Source of the DNA: Petrolisthes cinctipes
Taxonomy: Eukaryota > Arthropoda > Malacostraca > Decapoda > Porcellanidae
Direction of reading: 5' to 3'
Length of the DNA: 64,000 nt
Assembly: GCA_033782935.1 (NCBI GenBank)
Contig: JAWQEG010001332.1
Span: 31,001 to 95,000 of the forward strand
Part shown: piece after piece, positions 10,732 to 21,404 of the stretch
How positions within the stretch are numbered: position 1 is the first letter of the stretch
How the letters are laid out: each line of letters opens with the position of its first letter
Made by a program: the position numbers and the translations under genes
Notes under the pieces: model-generated
Told to the model about the DNA's origin: nothing
Databases searched by the model: none
The model's input: the letters and a program-made list of their open reading frames with translations, nothing else

Positions 10732-10956
10732 GTGGGTGCGGGAATAGGGGGACAGGCTTGGGGGGGGGGGGAATTCAGGGGGGTGCCGGAGTAGGGGGAC
10801 AAGCTTGGAGAGGGGGGTTAGAGGGGTGCGGGAGGGAGGGGACAGGCTTGGGGGGGATTTAGGGGGGTGCGGGAAAAGGAGACAGGCTTTCTACCCACGC
10901 CAAGCCTGTCCCTCCCTGGCGTGGGTAGAAAGCCTGTCCCCTACTCCCGCACCCCC
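10732..10956. mobile_element. Fold-back (MITE-like) element flanked by TTAA
   Basis: The element begins gtgggtgcgggaataggggg and ends with the inverse of ggggg tgcgggagtagggg, each end abutting TTAA (10728-10731 and 10957-10960). The left side holds tandem degenerate units of gtgcgggaataggggg plus acaggcttgg. At the right, 10862-10901 and 10918-10957 form a near-perfect 40-base inverted repeat around a 16-base loop. Terminal inverted repeats built of tandem units recall Foldback-type elements. The TTAA flanks would fit a piggyBac-type target duplication, but the termini are not canonical piggyBac. The unit 2 copy differs in the number of left units. Confidence 0.55.
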
Positions 10957-11099
10957 TTAAACTCAGGGACCTGGGCGAGGCTCCATCTGTCAGGGGCTTA
11001 CTATACATTCCTAATATTACCATTACTGTATTTATTAAAACTAAATTGGTCTCCAATAACTTATTATGATCGATATTAAATATTAAAATATCACCTGAC

Positions 11100-12030
11100 A
11101 ATGTGATGGTTAATGTTGGTAGTGTTGGTTCACAATGTCCAAGTGTACCTATTATTACTCAAAGAAGAATTAAGGGAGGATTGCAAGGTGGAACTGTTCA
11201 GTACAGAAAAGAATGTATTATTGACACAGAAGAAACCTGACCAAAGAAGAATATAGGAGAGGAAAGATAGGAAGTGATAAAGAGAGGGAGAGATTATGAA
11301 GAAATACAGAGCATTTCAAGGGAAGACAATCCAAAATAGTTGAGTGCAGGATTTAATATTAATTAATAGGGTCTATTCCACAGTGGTTGGTATTGGTTTG
11401 TAAGCACGCAAATGAAAGAATCTTAACCGTTTAAATGACTTATGGCTGAATTATTTAATGAATTTGGTGAGTAAACTATACAGTGATCATTATTATCTAA
11501 CGGTTGGATAGATTTTGTGAATGTGGTAACTCACCTTTTAGAAAATAATAAATTAAGCCTTACAAGTGTGGTTGGTTGAGAAGCTAACAAACAAATAAGA
11601 CTGTGGAATCGACCTATAGTAACAACAAAACACTTTACCCAATAATATGTGGAAGGTTCTTCTTGATAATTAACTCCAGAGATTGAAGCACTGTAATGCT
11701 GAAGTTGAGAAGAATTTATACAAACACAACACTACAAGATGGTTGCAAATCCTGTAGTGACCACACACACACATACACCTACGCACACAGGAAGTGTCAT
11801 GACGTCATCCATTGGGACAGTGGAGGAAGAGATAAAACATATTAGATTATGAATTCCAGTGTACTGTGAACAACTTAATCCTTTGTAAATTATTGTGTTA
11901 TTACAACTTGTTAAATCAATATAATAACTTTCATATTCCCCTTGACAAGGGTTGTATATTTATTACCATACACACTTTTAGGATGTAGGGAAAAACACTA
12001 AAATCTATGAATCTAGAATCTATAAACTTG
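11100..12030. other. Non-coding stretch including a unit-1-only segment
   Basis: No gene was recognised. About 270 bases (roughly 11355-11622) are absent from the corresponding place in unit 2 (near 48275), without obvious target duplications. The part at 11800-11930 (gggacagtggaggaagagat and following) also recurs at about 28100-28200. Confidence 0.5.
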
Positions 12031-12035
12031 TAGGA

Positions 12036-12036
<1 letters not shown>

Positions 12037-12075
<39 letters not shown>

Positions 12076-12108
12076 ACACACAGACACATACACAAACACA
12101 CACACATT
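12037..12108 (+). repeat. (CA)n microsatellite
   Basis: This is an interrupted CA run. The 150 or so bases that follow it here differ from the sequence following the corresponding CA run in unit 2. Confidence 0.9.
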
Positions 12109-12254
12109 GTACAGTCGCCAGCAATGCCACGTGGTACAGGGGCTCACATGTTTAAGAGATTTAAGTAATTTAATTCCTTAAGCAACAAAGTTCACCTCAT
12201 GTGCTAGTGTATCGAGGATACTCCATCTCACACAAGTGGAATATTTCGAACTTG

Positions 12255-12447
12255 TTTTCTTCTGTGTAATAACTGGTCTTAGACACCTGATAATATTTAT
12301 ATATTGGCTAAACAAGAGGATAAAAAACCTTTGTTCTCACTTTAATATTGTTTATAGTCCCAGACCCAAAAGTTCTCGTTGGTGAGGTTAACCTTGGACA
12401 GAGAGGAAATAAACTCACTCTATTTTTGCCTCAACGATGGGGGTTTC

Positions 12448-12450
<3 letters not shown>
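12255..12450 (+). repeat. Low-copy block present three times in the window
   Basis: The block starts near gttttattctgtgtaataac... or its variant and ends cctcaacgatgggggtttcc just before a (GA)n run. It recurs at about 27225-27452 and 48768-48962. Its nature is unknown and no coding potential is evident. Confidence 0.7.
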
Positions 12451-12533
<83 letters not shown>

Positions 12534-12546
12534 AAGGCTTGATCAA

Positions 12547-12597
<51 letters not shown>
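12451..12597 (+). repeat. (GA)n microsatellite, two blocks
   Basis: There are two GA runs separated by acaaaggcttgatcaaatag. In unit 2 only one GA run of about 50 bases is left, followed by different GA-rich sequence. Confidence 0.95.
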
Positions 12598-12600
<3 letters not shown>

Positions 12601-12771
12601 AAAACGAGGGAGGAAGAGAGATAAAGGAGAATAAAATGTCAAAGTCGAGTGTAATGTAACACCTGTCATCACCACCATTCCACTCTTATCATTATGAACA
12701 CACAACAACTAATGTATTTCATCAATGGTAAATAGATGGGCAGAAAGATACCAATATAAATAAATAAATAT

Positions 12772-13105
<334 letters not shown>

Positions 13106-14787
13106 GATGGTGTCTCAGGGAATCATAAACACAGCTGTACAGTCAATACCAGAAGTTTGTCTTTCTTAGTCCATGATACGTTCCTGTTAATCAGGGAACA
13201 CTATGTGATAGAATTGACAGGTATACATGGTTTAAATGTCTAATATTACAGATGACCATATGTGAACTAAAATAATTTAACGACAAATTCCTCAAAGTTA
13301 TAATTATACTATATATTATGTTCAGAAGGTGGAATTATAATATTATTGAGAAATATATGATATTGGTGCAGGAAGATTTTTGTTTACGGATACCAACACA
13401 CAGAAATATATAATGTTGCCAGAAAGTTGTTTATTCAATATACTAAAACATTTTCAGTCATAGAGGCAACGTTGCAAGAATACAATAACTTTGCCAGATA
13501 CACACGTCATCAACATAGATAATGGCAGTGTGTGTTTTGCGATTACATGTTTTTTTTTGTTCTATAAATACAGTACTTCCCCTCCTGGCCTCTCCTCTCC
13601 CCATTCAGTGTTAAGTAACCTTCCATTTATACCTCCGTTGCTATGAAGTATTTATTTAAACTTCAATATGTATTTTAGTAACATAAATATTTCGTCCCTG
13701 TTGTGATTTAACATTATTCGTTACCATATTTTTAACACGGGTAATACAGTGTGACAAATAATCTTCTTTCCATTGCCTCTATCAATCATTCCCTCTTTTG
13801 TTCCTTCCTATTACCACACTGGACTCTGTTTCTTTCTTGTCTTTCCAATGCCCAAACTCTCCTATCAGTTTCATTTCATTGACTCGTCTTCATTATGCCT
13901 TACTCACTCTGATATATTGTAATTTTTAAGTTTTCATTGTGCTGACATTAAAATAGAAATAGGCGTATACCTTAAAGTTATACTGCGCACAACCTTACTC
14001 ATATTAATGTATTTATTAATTATTATATCCATCGTGATTATTTGTATTCAATAGTATCACCCCTCTTGATGACTTTTCTTGCTCACCTAACTCTCCCTTG
14101 GTGTATACTTCACTCCTCCTTACAACTATCATAAATAGACATAATACTTCTTGCCTTATTACACACCTGTATCCTACCTTGTAATCATTTAATCCCTTCC
14201 CTAACCCATGACATTCCTACTACCATTCTCTTCCATAATAATGTTTTCCACATCCACCTTTTGTCTCAAGCGTGAGGGAGAAACTTTCAACTTAGTATAT
14301 ATTCTAAGTAATGTTCCGTGAATGATTGAAGTCAATGACAACTCTAAGTGAGGTATTGATATAAGTTTAGTATAAATGTTTAGCCAAAGCATCACTGTCA
14401 GTCAGTGGTTCTTAATATTATCTGTCCGACAACCTTCTGAAAGAATTCTGGACATTCCATGACCCACACAATAATAAAGTGTAGTTTTAAACTTTGTGTA
14501 AGTAGGATGATAATTTAAGGAAGACTTTGTAATTACAAAACTCACTGACAACATTTACGTACGTTAAATGTGCAACTGATAACGTTACTGTATTTGTGCA
14601 TCGTCACCATTAATGTTAATATGTAAAAGGCAAATTACTATAATAATTTGTTATTATTTTTATTTGTGGAAGTGATCTATTTTTTATTTTATTGTTCTGA
14701 AATGCCACATTTATATATAGTATCCTTATTTGTGTGTGATGCTTCCTAGTGGCATATTGTAGAAATCTGTACAGAGAGGAAGCGGTG
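13106..14787. other. Long AT-rich non-coding stretch
   Basis: About 1.7 kb hold no supported gene, RNA or array. It is collinear with 49590-51262 in unit 2 with few differences. Confidence 0.4.
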
Positions 14788-14892
14788 ACCAAGTAAAGAA
14801 CCCAAGCAGAGATGTGTGTGTTTGTTTCCCCACAAATTAACCAAGTAAAGAACCCAAGCAGAGATGTGTGTGTTTGTTTCCCCACAAATTAA
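14787..14892 (+). repeat. 52-bp tandem repeat, two copies
   Basis: The unit is accaagtaaagaacccaagc followed by a gatgtgtgtgtttgtttccc and acaaatta block, repeated twice here and three times in unit 2 (51263-51420). Confidence 0.9.
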
Positions 14893-15162
14893 CTTCACAT
14901 TCCACCATCCTGATGGGCTAAAAACGCTCTATAATATTTCATGTCCTATAATTTGGTACACTATTATAATTCCATACACTCTTCTGTACTGCACACCTGC
15001 CAGTCAATAACCATTTTCTTTAGTTTTTCTATTTCTGTGTTCATTCCTTGTCACGTGTCATTGTTCCAGTTTAATGTGTGTGTGTTTTATCGAGCCGTGA
15101 GCACATTTTTTCCTGTCTTGATTTGTTTATCTTCATCCTGTCTGTCCCACGTATAAACAAAC

Positions 15163-15165
<3 letters not shown>

Positions 15166-15197
<32 letters not shown>
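15166..15197 (+). repeat. (TC)n microsatellite
   Basis: This is a short CT run immediately upstream of the I-like/hAT composite. It is longer (about 55 bases) in unit 2. Confidence 0.9.
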
Positions 15198-15198
<1 letters not shown>

Positions 15199-15261
15199 GA
15201 GACAAGACAAGACAAGAACGTTACTGTCAAGTACTCTGTATAAAACTCTCTTGTGTAAAGC

Positions 15262-16485
15262 ATCTATGAATGGGAGGTACAACGAAGTTGGAGATGTGTC
15301 TGGGAGACAAATAACTTGTAAACGACATGACTGGCAAAGAAAAGATCAGAGTTTAACTGGTCCGGCAAAGAAAGGTAAATAGTAAGTAACATATGAGTCA
15401 TAAATAAGATGTCCATCAGGCTATATTTAGAGTAGGAGCGGGTAACATCCGGCCCACAGAGGCATATTGTGTGGCCCGTGAACATACTCCGAATTAATAA
15501 TGGAATCCGGCCTGCAAGGAGTGGCCAACCATGACCCACAGGCCAGATCCAGCCCAAGAAGGCCTATCGTCCGGCCCGAGACAATTACTGTTTGTCAACC
15601 CTGCACTCTCTCCAAGTCAAGGCTACTTGGTACTCTGGTAACCAAGTCTCACCTTCACTATCAGCTCTCGGACTGTCACCTCAATGATATTCTTCTGTTG
15701 TGTTTATCATCCATTGAACTGAACATTGAAACAATTGTTTATGGCAAGTAGAACCAACCATCACACTAATTTGTATGTTTACCAACAACACTCTTCAATG
15801 AACAATGTCACCAAACCATCTCACTAAATTGTATGTTTTTTTCAATAAAATTTTTGCACAAATCCACTTTGTGGTTCTCGTTTGTCACTGCTGCCTGCGA
15901 CATGCTCCAGAAAGTCTCATCTGACATTCACCCTACTGTACAAAGGTATCCCTCTCTTGATATACAGGCACAGCAATATGTAAACGAGTGGCAGGAGCAG
16001 TAGACCCAGCAGGTAGAATATAATGATTTACAGGCACAGCAATATGTAAACGAGTGGCAGGAGCAGTAAACCAAGCAGGTAGAATATAATGAAGCCAAAG
16101 TGTGACATGAACAGAGAATAAAACTGACACCATGGAGCACTGGTTCTGAGATGTTATCAGTCCAGATGTGAGGATGAGATCCAGAGTACCTTCCTGAAGC
16201 TGAAAGGTCATGTCAGGATCGGTGGAGGTACAGAAGAAGGTGATGTGGCTAGAAGCTATGTATGCAAGTTAAGAGTTTGTCCAGAGGTGAGAGACCATCC
16301 TAGATATACTTCCTGGAGAAAGAAAATACTCGGCTGATGGGGAAACACATTGACCATGAGTTGACTGAGTTTAACATAACTGGTGATACCACAGACGCTC
16401 CAGGAGATGACATTAAGAGTGAACCCTATGCTTGTAGGAAAAAGTCCGGAGAGTAGAGGCAGATGAACGACCTGGAGAAGGAGAC
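15262..16485 (-). pseudogene. I-like ORF2 endonuclease fragment interrupted by a hAT-like piece (copy a)
   Basis: Minus-strand translations match the endonuclease part of the long I-like element at 58880-63870. GTLDLILTSGLI (about 16175) corresponds to GTLDYILSSGLI, ATRLHIAVP to ATRLRIAVP, and SQTHLQLRCTSHS (15264-15300) to SRPHLQHRHTAHS. The frame is split by a foreign segment at about 15432-15966 and by a tandem doubling of the ATRLHIAVP block (about 15960-16090). On its right the similarity ends near 16485, where an unrelated endonuclease fragment begins. Further copies are at 28609-29870 and 51798-53073. Confidence 0.75.
15432..15966 (+). mobile_element. hAT-like transposon remnant (copy a)
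   Basis: The segment begins gagcgggtaacatccggccc, like the GGCCAACC/CGGCCC-rich ends of many hAT elements. A second such block (gtggccaacc...ggccaga) lies at about 15520. The plus strand encodes at 15600-15751 a hAT-type C-terminal end: LSDCHLNDILLLCLSSIELN, comparable to the LTDEHL...VSSIEPNI end of ZBED/GTF2IRD2-type hAT transposases. An AATAAA follows at about 15845. Only this end is present; there is no catalytic core. I could not identify a clear 8-bp target duplication. Confidence 0.5.
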
Positions 16486-17140
16486 AAAATACGTGGCTAT
16501 ACCCACTGGACCAGGAGGGATCGCCTGGAACGAGCAGGAGGTGGGATGGCTCTATGTTTCAAGGAGGGTATTTAGTCCCAGCTACTAAATGTGGAAACAC
16601 CTCTCCAGATGGAAGCCATGTTTTTCTGGGTTGTACTGGCTGACTGTTCGGTCCTCATGATCTGCGCTATGTACCGCCCGTCCCCCAAAACAGGGGCCTG
16701 CCTCGCTCCACTACTTGACAGAGAAACTGAATGACCTGCTGATAGAACACCGTTTAGCCACGTCCTGGTGGTGGATGACCTCAACCACCACCTGTAGCAG
16801 TAAGCCTACGAAAATCTCCTAGATGTACAGGGCTTGATCGACCATGTGACTTTCCCCACACACGAACGGGAAGGGATGCTGGATCTTGTCATCTCTGAAC
16901 TCCAGGTGGACACCCTTTGCTGTCACCAGCTGGGACCCGTAGGCAGCTCTGACCACCATGCTGTCCTGACCAGGGTAACTGTGGGTGTGGCAAGGGACAG
17001 TATTTGGATGTAGGACAAGGCAGACTTGATATCTTTGTGACGTGACCTGCAGTAAACATCGTGGCCAACCCTGCTCCAAGGAGGGTCAGGGAATAAAGCA
17101 CATACTTTCACATCACACCTCTTAGCCCTCCAAAAAAACG
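16486..17140 (+). pseudogene. Non-LTR retrotransposon APE endonuclease fragment (second LINE family)
   Basis: The plus-strand translation shows THWTRRDRLERAGGGMALCF, then PLQMEAMFFWVVLADCSVL, MICAMYRPSP, HVLVVDDLNHHL, VQGLIDHVTFPTHERE, MLDLVISELQ and GPVGSSDHHAVLT. These are the ordered motifs of an APE endonuclease (GDLN box here DDLN; final SDHH box intact) followed by the start of the linker (ALLQGGSGNKAHTFTSHLLAL, about 17065-17125). Several in-frame stops are present. No RT follows. I recognise this family as common in decapod genomes, which supports the host guess. Confidence 0.75.
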
Positions 17141-17227
17141 TTAAATGTTAAAAAAAAAAACATATCAAGGCAAAAATCAATAGTAGCCATCTTGTCAGTA
17201 AAGTAAAGGTGGTGACAGCTGAGATGA

Positions 17228-18190
17228 TGGATTACTGAGTCTCAACAACGGTGGAGAGTTTGTGATTAGAAGTGGACAGAGAGGCAACCAGCCTGTCAAT
17301 CCTGGCTTCAAGGGCAGAAAAGTGGTTCTCAAGGGCACTACATCGTGCCATGACAGAAACAACAAACTGGAGGAGGGCAAGGTTAAGAGGTGGGGCAGGA
17401 TTGTTGGAAGGTATACACTGGGAAGGTGATGGTGGATACAGTACTGTGGTAATAGACTGTGGTAATACACTGGGAAGATGATGGTGGATACAGTACTGTG
17501 GTAATAGACTGTGGTAATACACTGGGAAGGTGATGGTGGATACAGTACTGTGGTAATAGACTGGGAAGGTGATGGTGGATGCAGTACTGTGGTAATACAC
17601 TGGGAAGGTGATGGTGGATACAGTACCGTGGTAGTAGACTGGGAAGGTGATGGTGGATACAGTACCGTGGTAATAGACTGGGAAGGTGATGGTGGATGCA
17701 GTACTGTGGTAATACACTGGGAAGGTGATGGTGGATGCAGTACTGTGGTAATAGACTGGGAAGGTGATGGTGGATGCAGTACTGTGGTAATAGACTGGGA
17801 AGGTGATGGTGGATGAAGTACTGTGGTAATAGACTGGGAAGGTGATGGTGGATGCAGTACTGTGGTAATAGACTGGGAAGGTGATGGTGGATGAAGTACT
17901 GTGGTAGTAGAGGCACGAGTTGGGGACTGGCATCAATCACAACCATGACACACGTTAACTCCTGGCTGAAAGCAACGTGGACACTTCCACAGAAACGAGT
18001 TCCCAGGACTTGGAGGCTCGGAGGTGGAGGCAGTAGGACATGATGGTTCACTCCTAACAGAACACATCATGGAGTCATGGTCAGTCACACACTAGACACA
18101 CTTCAACAAGGGTGAACGGTACCTGGAGATGAGTCCAACTTTTCAGCAACAAGGCTAGTCATTATGAAGTTTCCACACATCACACAATGG
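17228..18190 (-). pseudogene. I-like ORF1 (gag-like) fragment, CCHC and C-terminal part, with expanded linker
   Basis: Minus-strand reading shows FVVSVMARCSALENHFSALE and DRLVASLSTSNHKLSTVVET (17232-17400), matching the C-terminal coiled-coil-like region of ORF1 in the long element (VATLMARCTALENRFSALEA). Degraded CCHC-knuckle sequence continues to about 18180. Between them the proline-rich linker has been replaced by a 39-bp minisatellite (17395-17910). ORF1 proteins of this group bind element RNA. This copy has stops and is dead. Confidence 0.75.
17395..17910 (-). repeat. 39-bp in-frame minisatellite inside I-like ORF1
   Basis: About 13 tandem copies of a 39-base unit (plus strand agtactgtggtaatagactg, then ggaaggtgatggtggatgc) occupy the ORF1 linker. 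Because 39 is a multiple of three, the minus-strand frame stays open as repeats of YYHSTASTITFPV. Variants (YYHGTV, VYYHSL) alternate. The seed seems to be the actggggaggtggtggtgg stretch of the ancestral ORF1. Confidence 0.9.
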
Positions 18191-18193
18191 TTG

Positions 18194-18390
18194 ATTGATT
18201 GATTTATTGATATTAGGCGCTGCAACAGGGAGGTCATATGGCCCCAGAGGAAGAAGGTGATTGAGAGGTGGGACAGTAAGTACTAAGGTAACATGAAAAT
18301 AGGGATAATTGAAGTGAAAGCCGCTTTTAGTCATTAAACGACAAGCAGGGATACTGGGGAGGTTTTTGTAGCCCCCTATCCCAGGGAGAC
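18194..18390 (-). repeat. SINE-like repeat inserted in I-like ORF1
   Basis: A segment starting with TGAT repeats, then gatattaggcgctgcaacag and ggaggtcatatggcccc, interrupts the ORF1 sequence. The flanks acatcacacaatgg and acctcacatggtg are imperfect copies of the target, consistent with a roughly 13-bp target duplication. It is the same family as 19959-20161, though the distal half differs. Confidence 0.65.
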
Positions 18391-18660
18391 CTCACATGGT
18401 GAAAGACACGAGAGGAAATGGAAGGAAATCTCAAGTGGAGGTAGTTGAGGAAGACTACAGTCAACAGTAATACAGGGGAACCATCCTAGAGGAAACGAGT
18501 CAGAACCCAAAATGTTGGCAGCATTACCAGGCGTTGTAGTAGAGGTGGGTGAGGAAGACTACAGTCAACAGTAATACAGGGGAACCATCCTAGAGGAAAC
18601 GAGTCAGAACCCTGAATGTTGGCAGCATTACCAGGTGTTGTAGAGCTTGTAGGTGTTATG
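18390..18660 (-). pseudogene. I-like ORF1 fragment with a 104-bp tandem doubling
   Basis: After the SINE-like repeat the ORF1 sequence resumes (minus-strand LPPCEVRK-type region, then ggggaaccatcctag). It is doubled with a period of 104 (18447 and 18551). It ends about 18640-18660, where the plus-strand RTE-type element begins; ORF1 similarity resumes at about 21400. Confidence 0.6.
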
Positions 18661-19255
18661 GAGAGAAAGCAGATGGATATATTGTGTTTACAGGAAAGAA
18701 GATGGAAATTAAATATGGCAAAGGAGATAGGCATTGTTTATAAGATGCTGTACAGTGGAGCTAACAACTATGGAAGAAGTGGATCATTATCAGCAAGGAT
18801 ATATGAAAGATAAGGAGGTGGAGGTTAAAGGGATATATTATAGAATAATGCGAATAAAGTTGTGTCGTGGAGAAAAGGTGTTGAACATAGTAACTAGATG
18901 TGTTCCACAAGTAGCATGTGAATAGGAAGATAAAATTGAGTTCTGGAGAACAATGAATGAGTTCATGATGTCGATGTCGGCAGACGAGAGAGTAATTATC
19001 GGATGTGACCTAAATAGACATGTTGGTGAAAATATAGGTAGAGTTTATGGCGGACATGGCATCGGCGAGATGAAGGAGGAAAGAGAATGAAGAGTGCATT
19101 TCACAGAGGCATTTGATCTTGCAATTTGTAACACCTTCTTTACGTGCAAATATTATGCTACGTACAGCAGTGTAGTAAGGCAGACACAGATAGATATCAT
19201 TTTGTATAGGAGAGGGCAACTGGCTGAACTAAAGAATTGTAAAACGATAAGAGGG
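18650..19255 (+). pseudogene. RTE-like endonuclease, broken
   Basis: The motifs in order are ERKQMDILCLQERRWK (the LCLQET-type box with the active-site Glu), SGANNYGRSG, VIIGCDLNRHVGE (GDFN-type box, here CDLN), YGGHGIGE, FDLAICNTFF, QTQIDIILYRR (Asp of the catalytic set) and a CKTIRGE stretch. These match the APE endonuclease of RTE elements, sometimes annotated as craniofacial development protein 2-like. Frames change several times and stops are present. Confidence 0.7.
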
Positions 19256-19261
19256 GAAAGT

Positions 19262-19375
19262 GTTTAGGGGGGTGCAGAAATAGAGAGACAGGCTTGGGGG
19301 GGGGGGGTGTTGTGTGTGCTAGGGGGGTACGGGAATTGGGGGACAGGCTTGGAGGGGGGGAGTTGTGTTTGTTTA
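19262..19375 (+). repeat. G-rich insert related to the fold-back element
   Basis: Two units of the type ggggggtgcagaaatagaga and gacaggcttggggg, the same motif as the left repeats of the element at 10732-10956, interrupt the RTE endonuclease end. The flanks share gtttag. The inverted right end seen at 10918-10956 is absent here. Confidence 0.6.
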
Positions 19376-19958
19376 GTGGTATCAGATTATTTTACTGCTG
19401 GAATTTGAACTTCGAAGGGAGAACCAAAGATAAAAGGGTGTAGATTGAAACATCAAGAACTGAGGGAGACTTTAATGAAGCATTTCTGTGTAACATCAAA
19501 CAGAATAAAATACGAACACCTGGTGAAAAGAGAATATTAATGTGATTTGTAAAAGAGGAAAAAGTTGTCAGTAAAATATTTGGCAAAGAACAACAAAATA
19601 ATAAAGAAACTTGGTGGTTGAACCAGAATACACTGGAGAAAAAATCAGTAAACAGAAAGAAGCAAAGAGAGCCTACGACACGAATGTTTCGAAAGAGATT
19701 AGAGAGGCTTGGAAAGTGGCGTGTATAGGATACAAAGGAGCAGTAGCACAGCGTAAGGCGACAGCATCGAATGATTTCTATGAGTAGTTAGAGGCGACAG
19801 AGGAACAGAAGAATATGTATAGGATAGCGAAGAACAGAAACAAAGCCACCAAAGATCTAACTCACATCAAGTAGATCAAGGATGAGGGGGGAGAGTGTTG
19901 ACAGATAAGGATGGTGTAAATACAGAGTGGAATTATTATTTTGAGAAATTATTGAATG

Positions 19959-20161
19959 TTTGATTGATTGATTGATTGATTGATATTAGGTGCCGCAACA
20001 GCGAGGTCATATAGCGCCAGAAAAAAATTATAGAGAGGTGAGACAGCAAGCAGGAAGGAAATAGAAAAAAAGAGGGACAGTTGAAGAACTAAAAGCTAGT
20101 GGCTGGGGCCGAAGGGGCGCCAAAACCCTTAAAGTATTGCCCACATCACCAATACAGGGAC
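19959..20161 (-). mobile_element. SINE-like element with 10-bp target duplication
   Basis: About 203 bases start with (TGAT)n then gatattaggtgccgcaacag and gaggtcatatagcgccagaa, and end near aaccc. They are flanked by the direct repeat ttattgaatg at 19949-19958 and 20162-20171. On the minus strand the TGAT end would be the 3' tail of a retroposed short element. No tRNA-type promoter boxes were confirmed. Related copies lie at 18194-18390, 2060-2225 and 38826-38990. Confidence 0.7.
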
Positions 20162-20171
20162 TTATTGAATG

Positions 20172-21400
20172 AGGAAAACTATAAAAGATGGAAATCAGCA
20201 TGTAAGAGAAGTACAAGATATTAACATAGAGGAAGTACAGATAGTGTTACTAAAAATGAAAGAAGGAAAGGCAGTTGGTCCTGATGGTATTACCAGTCAA
20301 AGAGTGGAAATATTTAGGGAGAGAAGGAGTGAATATTTTATGAGATTTGTTGGCTACAATGCATTGGTACTGATTTATAAAGAGAAAGGAGACATCCAGG
20401 ACTGTACTAATTACAGAGGCATAAAATCTATGTCTTAGATGATGGAAATCAATGCGTAAGTTCTGTATTAGATAGAAGTGAGAATATGGAGAGAAACTTG
20501 TGTAAGAGAAGAACAGTTCGGGTTTATACCAGGAAGATGGACAGTGGATGCAATATTTTTTTTGAGACAGGCAATGGAGGAGAACAGAAGAAAGCAGAAA
20601 GAGCTACACTTGGTGTTCATTGATCTGGAGAAAGTGTATGATTGGGTTTCAAGGCAGGAAGTTTGGAGATGCATGAGGGTGAAAGAAGTTCCTGAGATGT
20701 ATGTAATGGTTCAGCAAGATACAGTATGTATGCAGGAATAACGGCTCGAGTAAGATGCGTTGTTAGTGGTTGACTTGAGCAGAGATGGAGTGGAACAAAA
20801 ACTGGAAAGGTGTCAAGCCCTGGAAGATAGAGGCATGGGGTTTAAGCAGGACTTAAGATGGGATATTGATGGGTGAGAGGTAATGGTAGGAAGAGCAGGG
20901 AAAAGATAGAATGGATGCAAAAAATATCAAGAGGGTGCAGAATTTCAAATACTGAAGATGAAGGGTTTGTAGATATTGAGACTGAAAGTAGTCATAGAAT
21001 ACAGTGTGCTTGAATGAACTGCAGAAAGTCAACGGGAGCTCTTTATGACAAGAAAATTAGTGCAAAGATTAAATGGAAGATATATATTATATTAAAAGAT
21101 CAAGAACAGAACTGAAAGTTGCGAAAATGTGAATGCTGAAGTGGATGTGTTGAGTCACAAGAACAGATAGTATCTGGAATGAACATATTAGAGAAATGAT
21201 CAAAATAATGGAAGTATCGAAGATGGTACAGCAAAGAAGACTAAAGTGGTATGGACATTGTATGTGTAGAGAAGAGAACCAAGTGTGAACAAGAATCATG
21301 AATATAGAAGTGGAGGAAAGAGGAAAACCGAAGCTTAGATGGAAGAACAGCATTGCGAGGGACATGCAAGACAAGATAGTGATAGAACAGGATGCCCAAA
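20172..21400 (+). pseudogene. RTE-like reverse transcriptase and C-terminal region, catalytic box missing
   Basis: Visible blocks are IEEVQIVLLKMKEGKAVGPD, GITSQRVEIF, IYKEKGDIQDCTNYRGIKSM, REEQFGFIPGRWTVDAIFFL and HLVFIDLEKVYDWVSRQEVW. Next, after VVSG at about 20769, the frame jumps to EQKLERCQALEDRGMGFK (about 20790), so the stretch carrying the FADD-type catalytic pair has been deleted. The C-terminal conserved end (RRLKWYGHCMCREEN, then ERGKPKLRWKNSIARDMQDK, 21235-21375) is present. Many stops are present. Confidence 0.75.
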
Positions 21401-21404
21401 ACAG

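Larger units (their letters stand above)
18640..21400 (+). mobile_element. RTE/BovB-like non-LTR retrotransposon 1, degenerate and nested in I-like ORF1
   Basis: The plus-strand element has, in order, an endonuclease (18650-19255), a linker (19390-19940) and a reverse transcriptase with C-terminal end (20160-21400). Its 5' and 3' sides both abut I-like ORF1 sequence, so it inserted into an I-like copy. Inside it are a G-rich fold-back-related insert (19262-19375) and a SINE-like repeat with target duplications (19959-20161). All frames carry stops. The RTE assignment rests on the endonuclease and on FIDLEKVYD/QFGFIPGRWT-type RT blocks. Confidence 0.75.
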
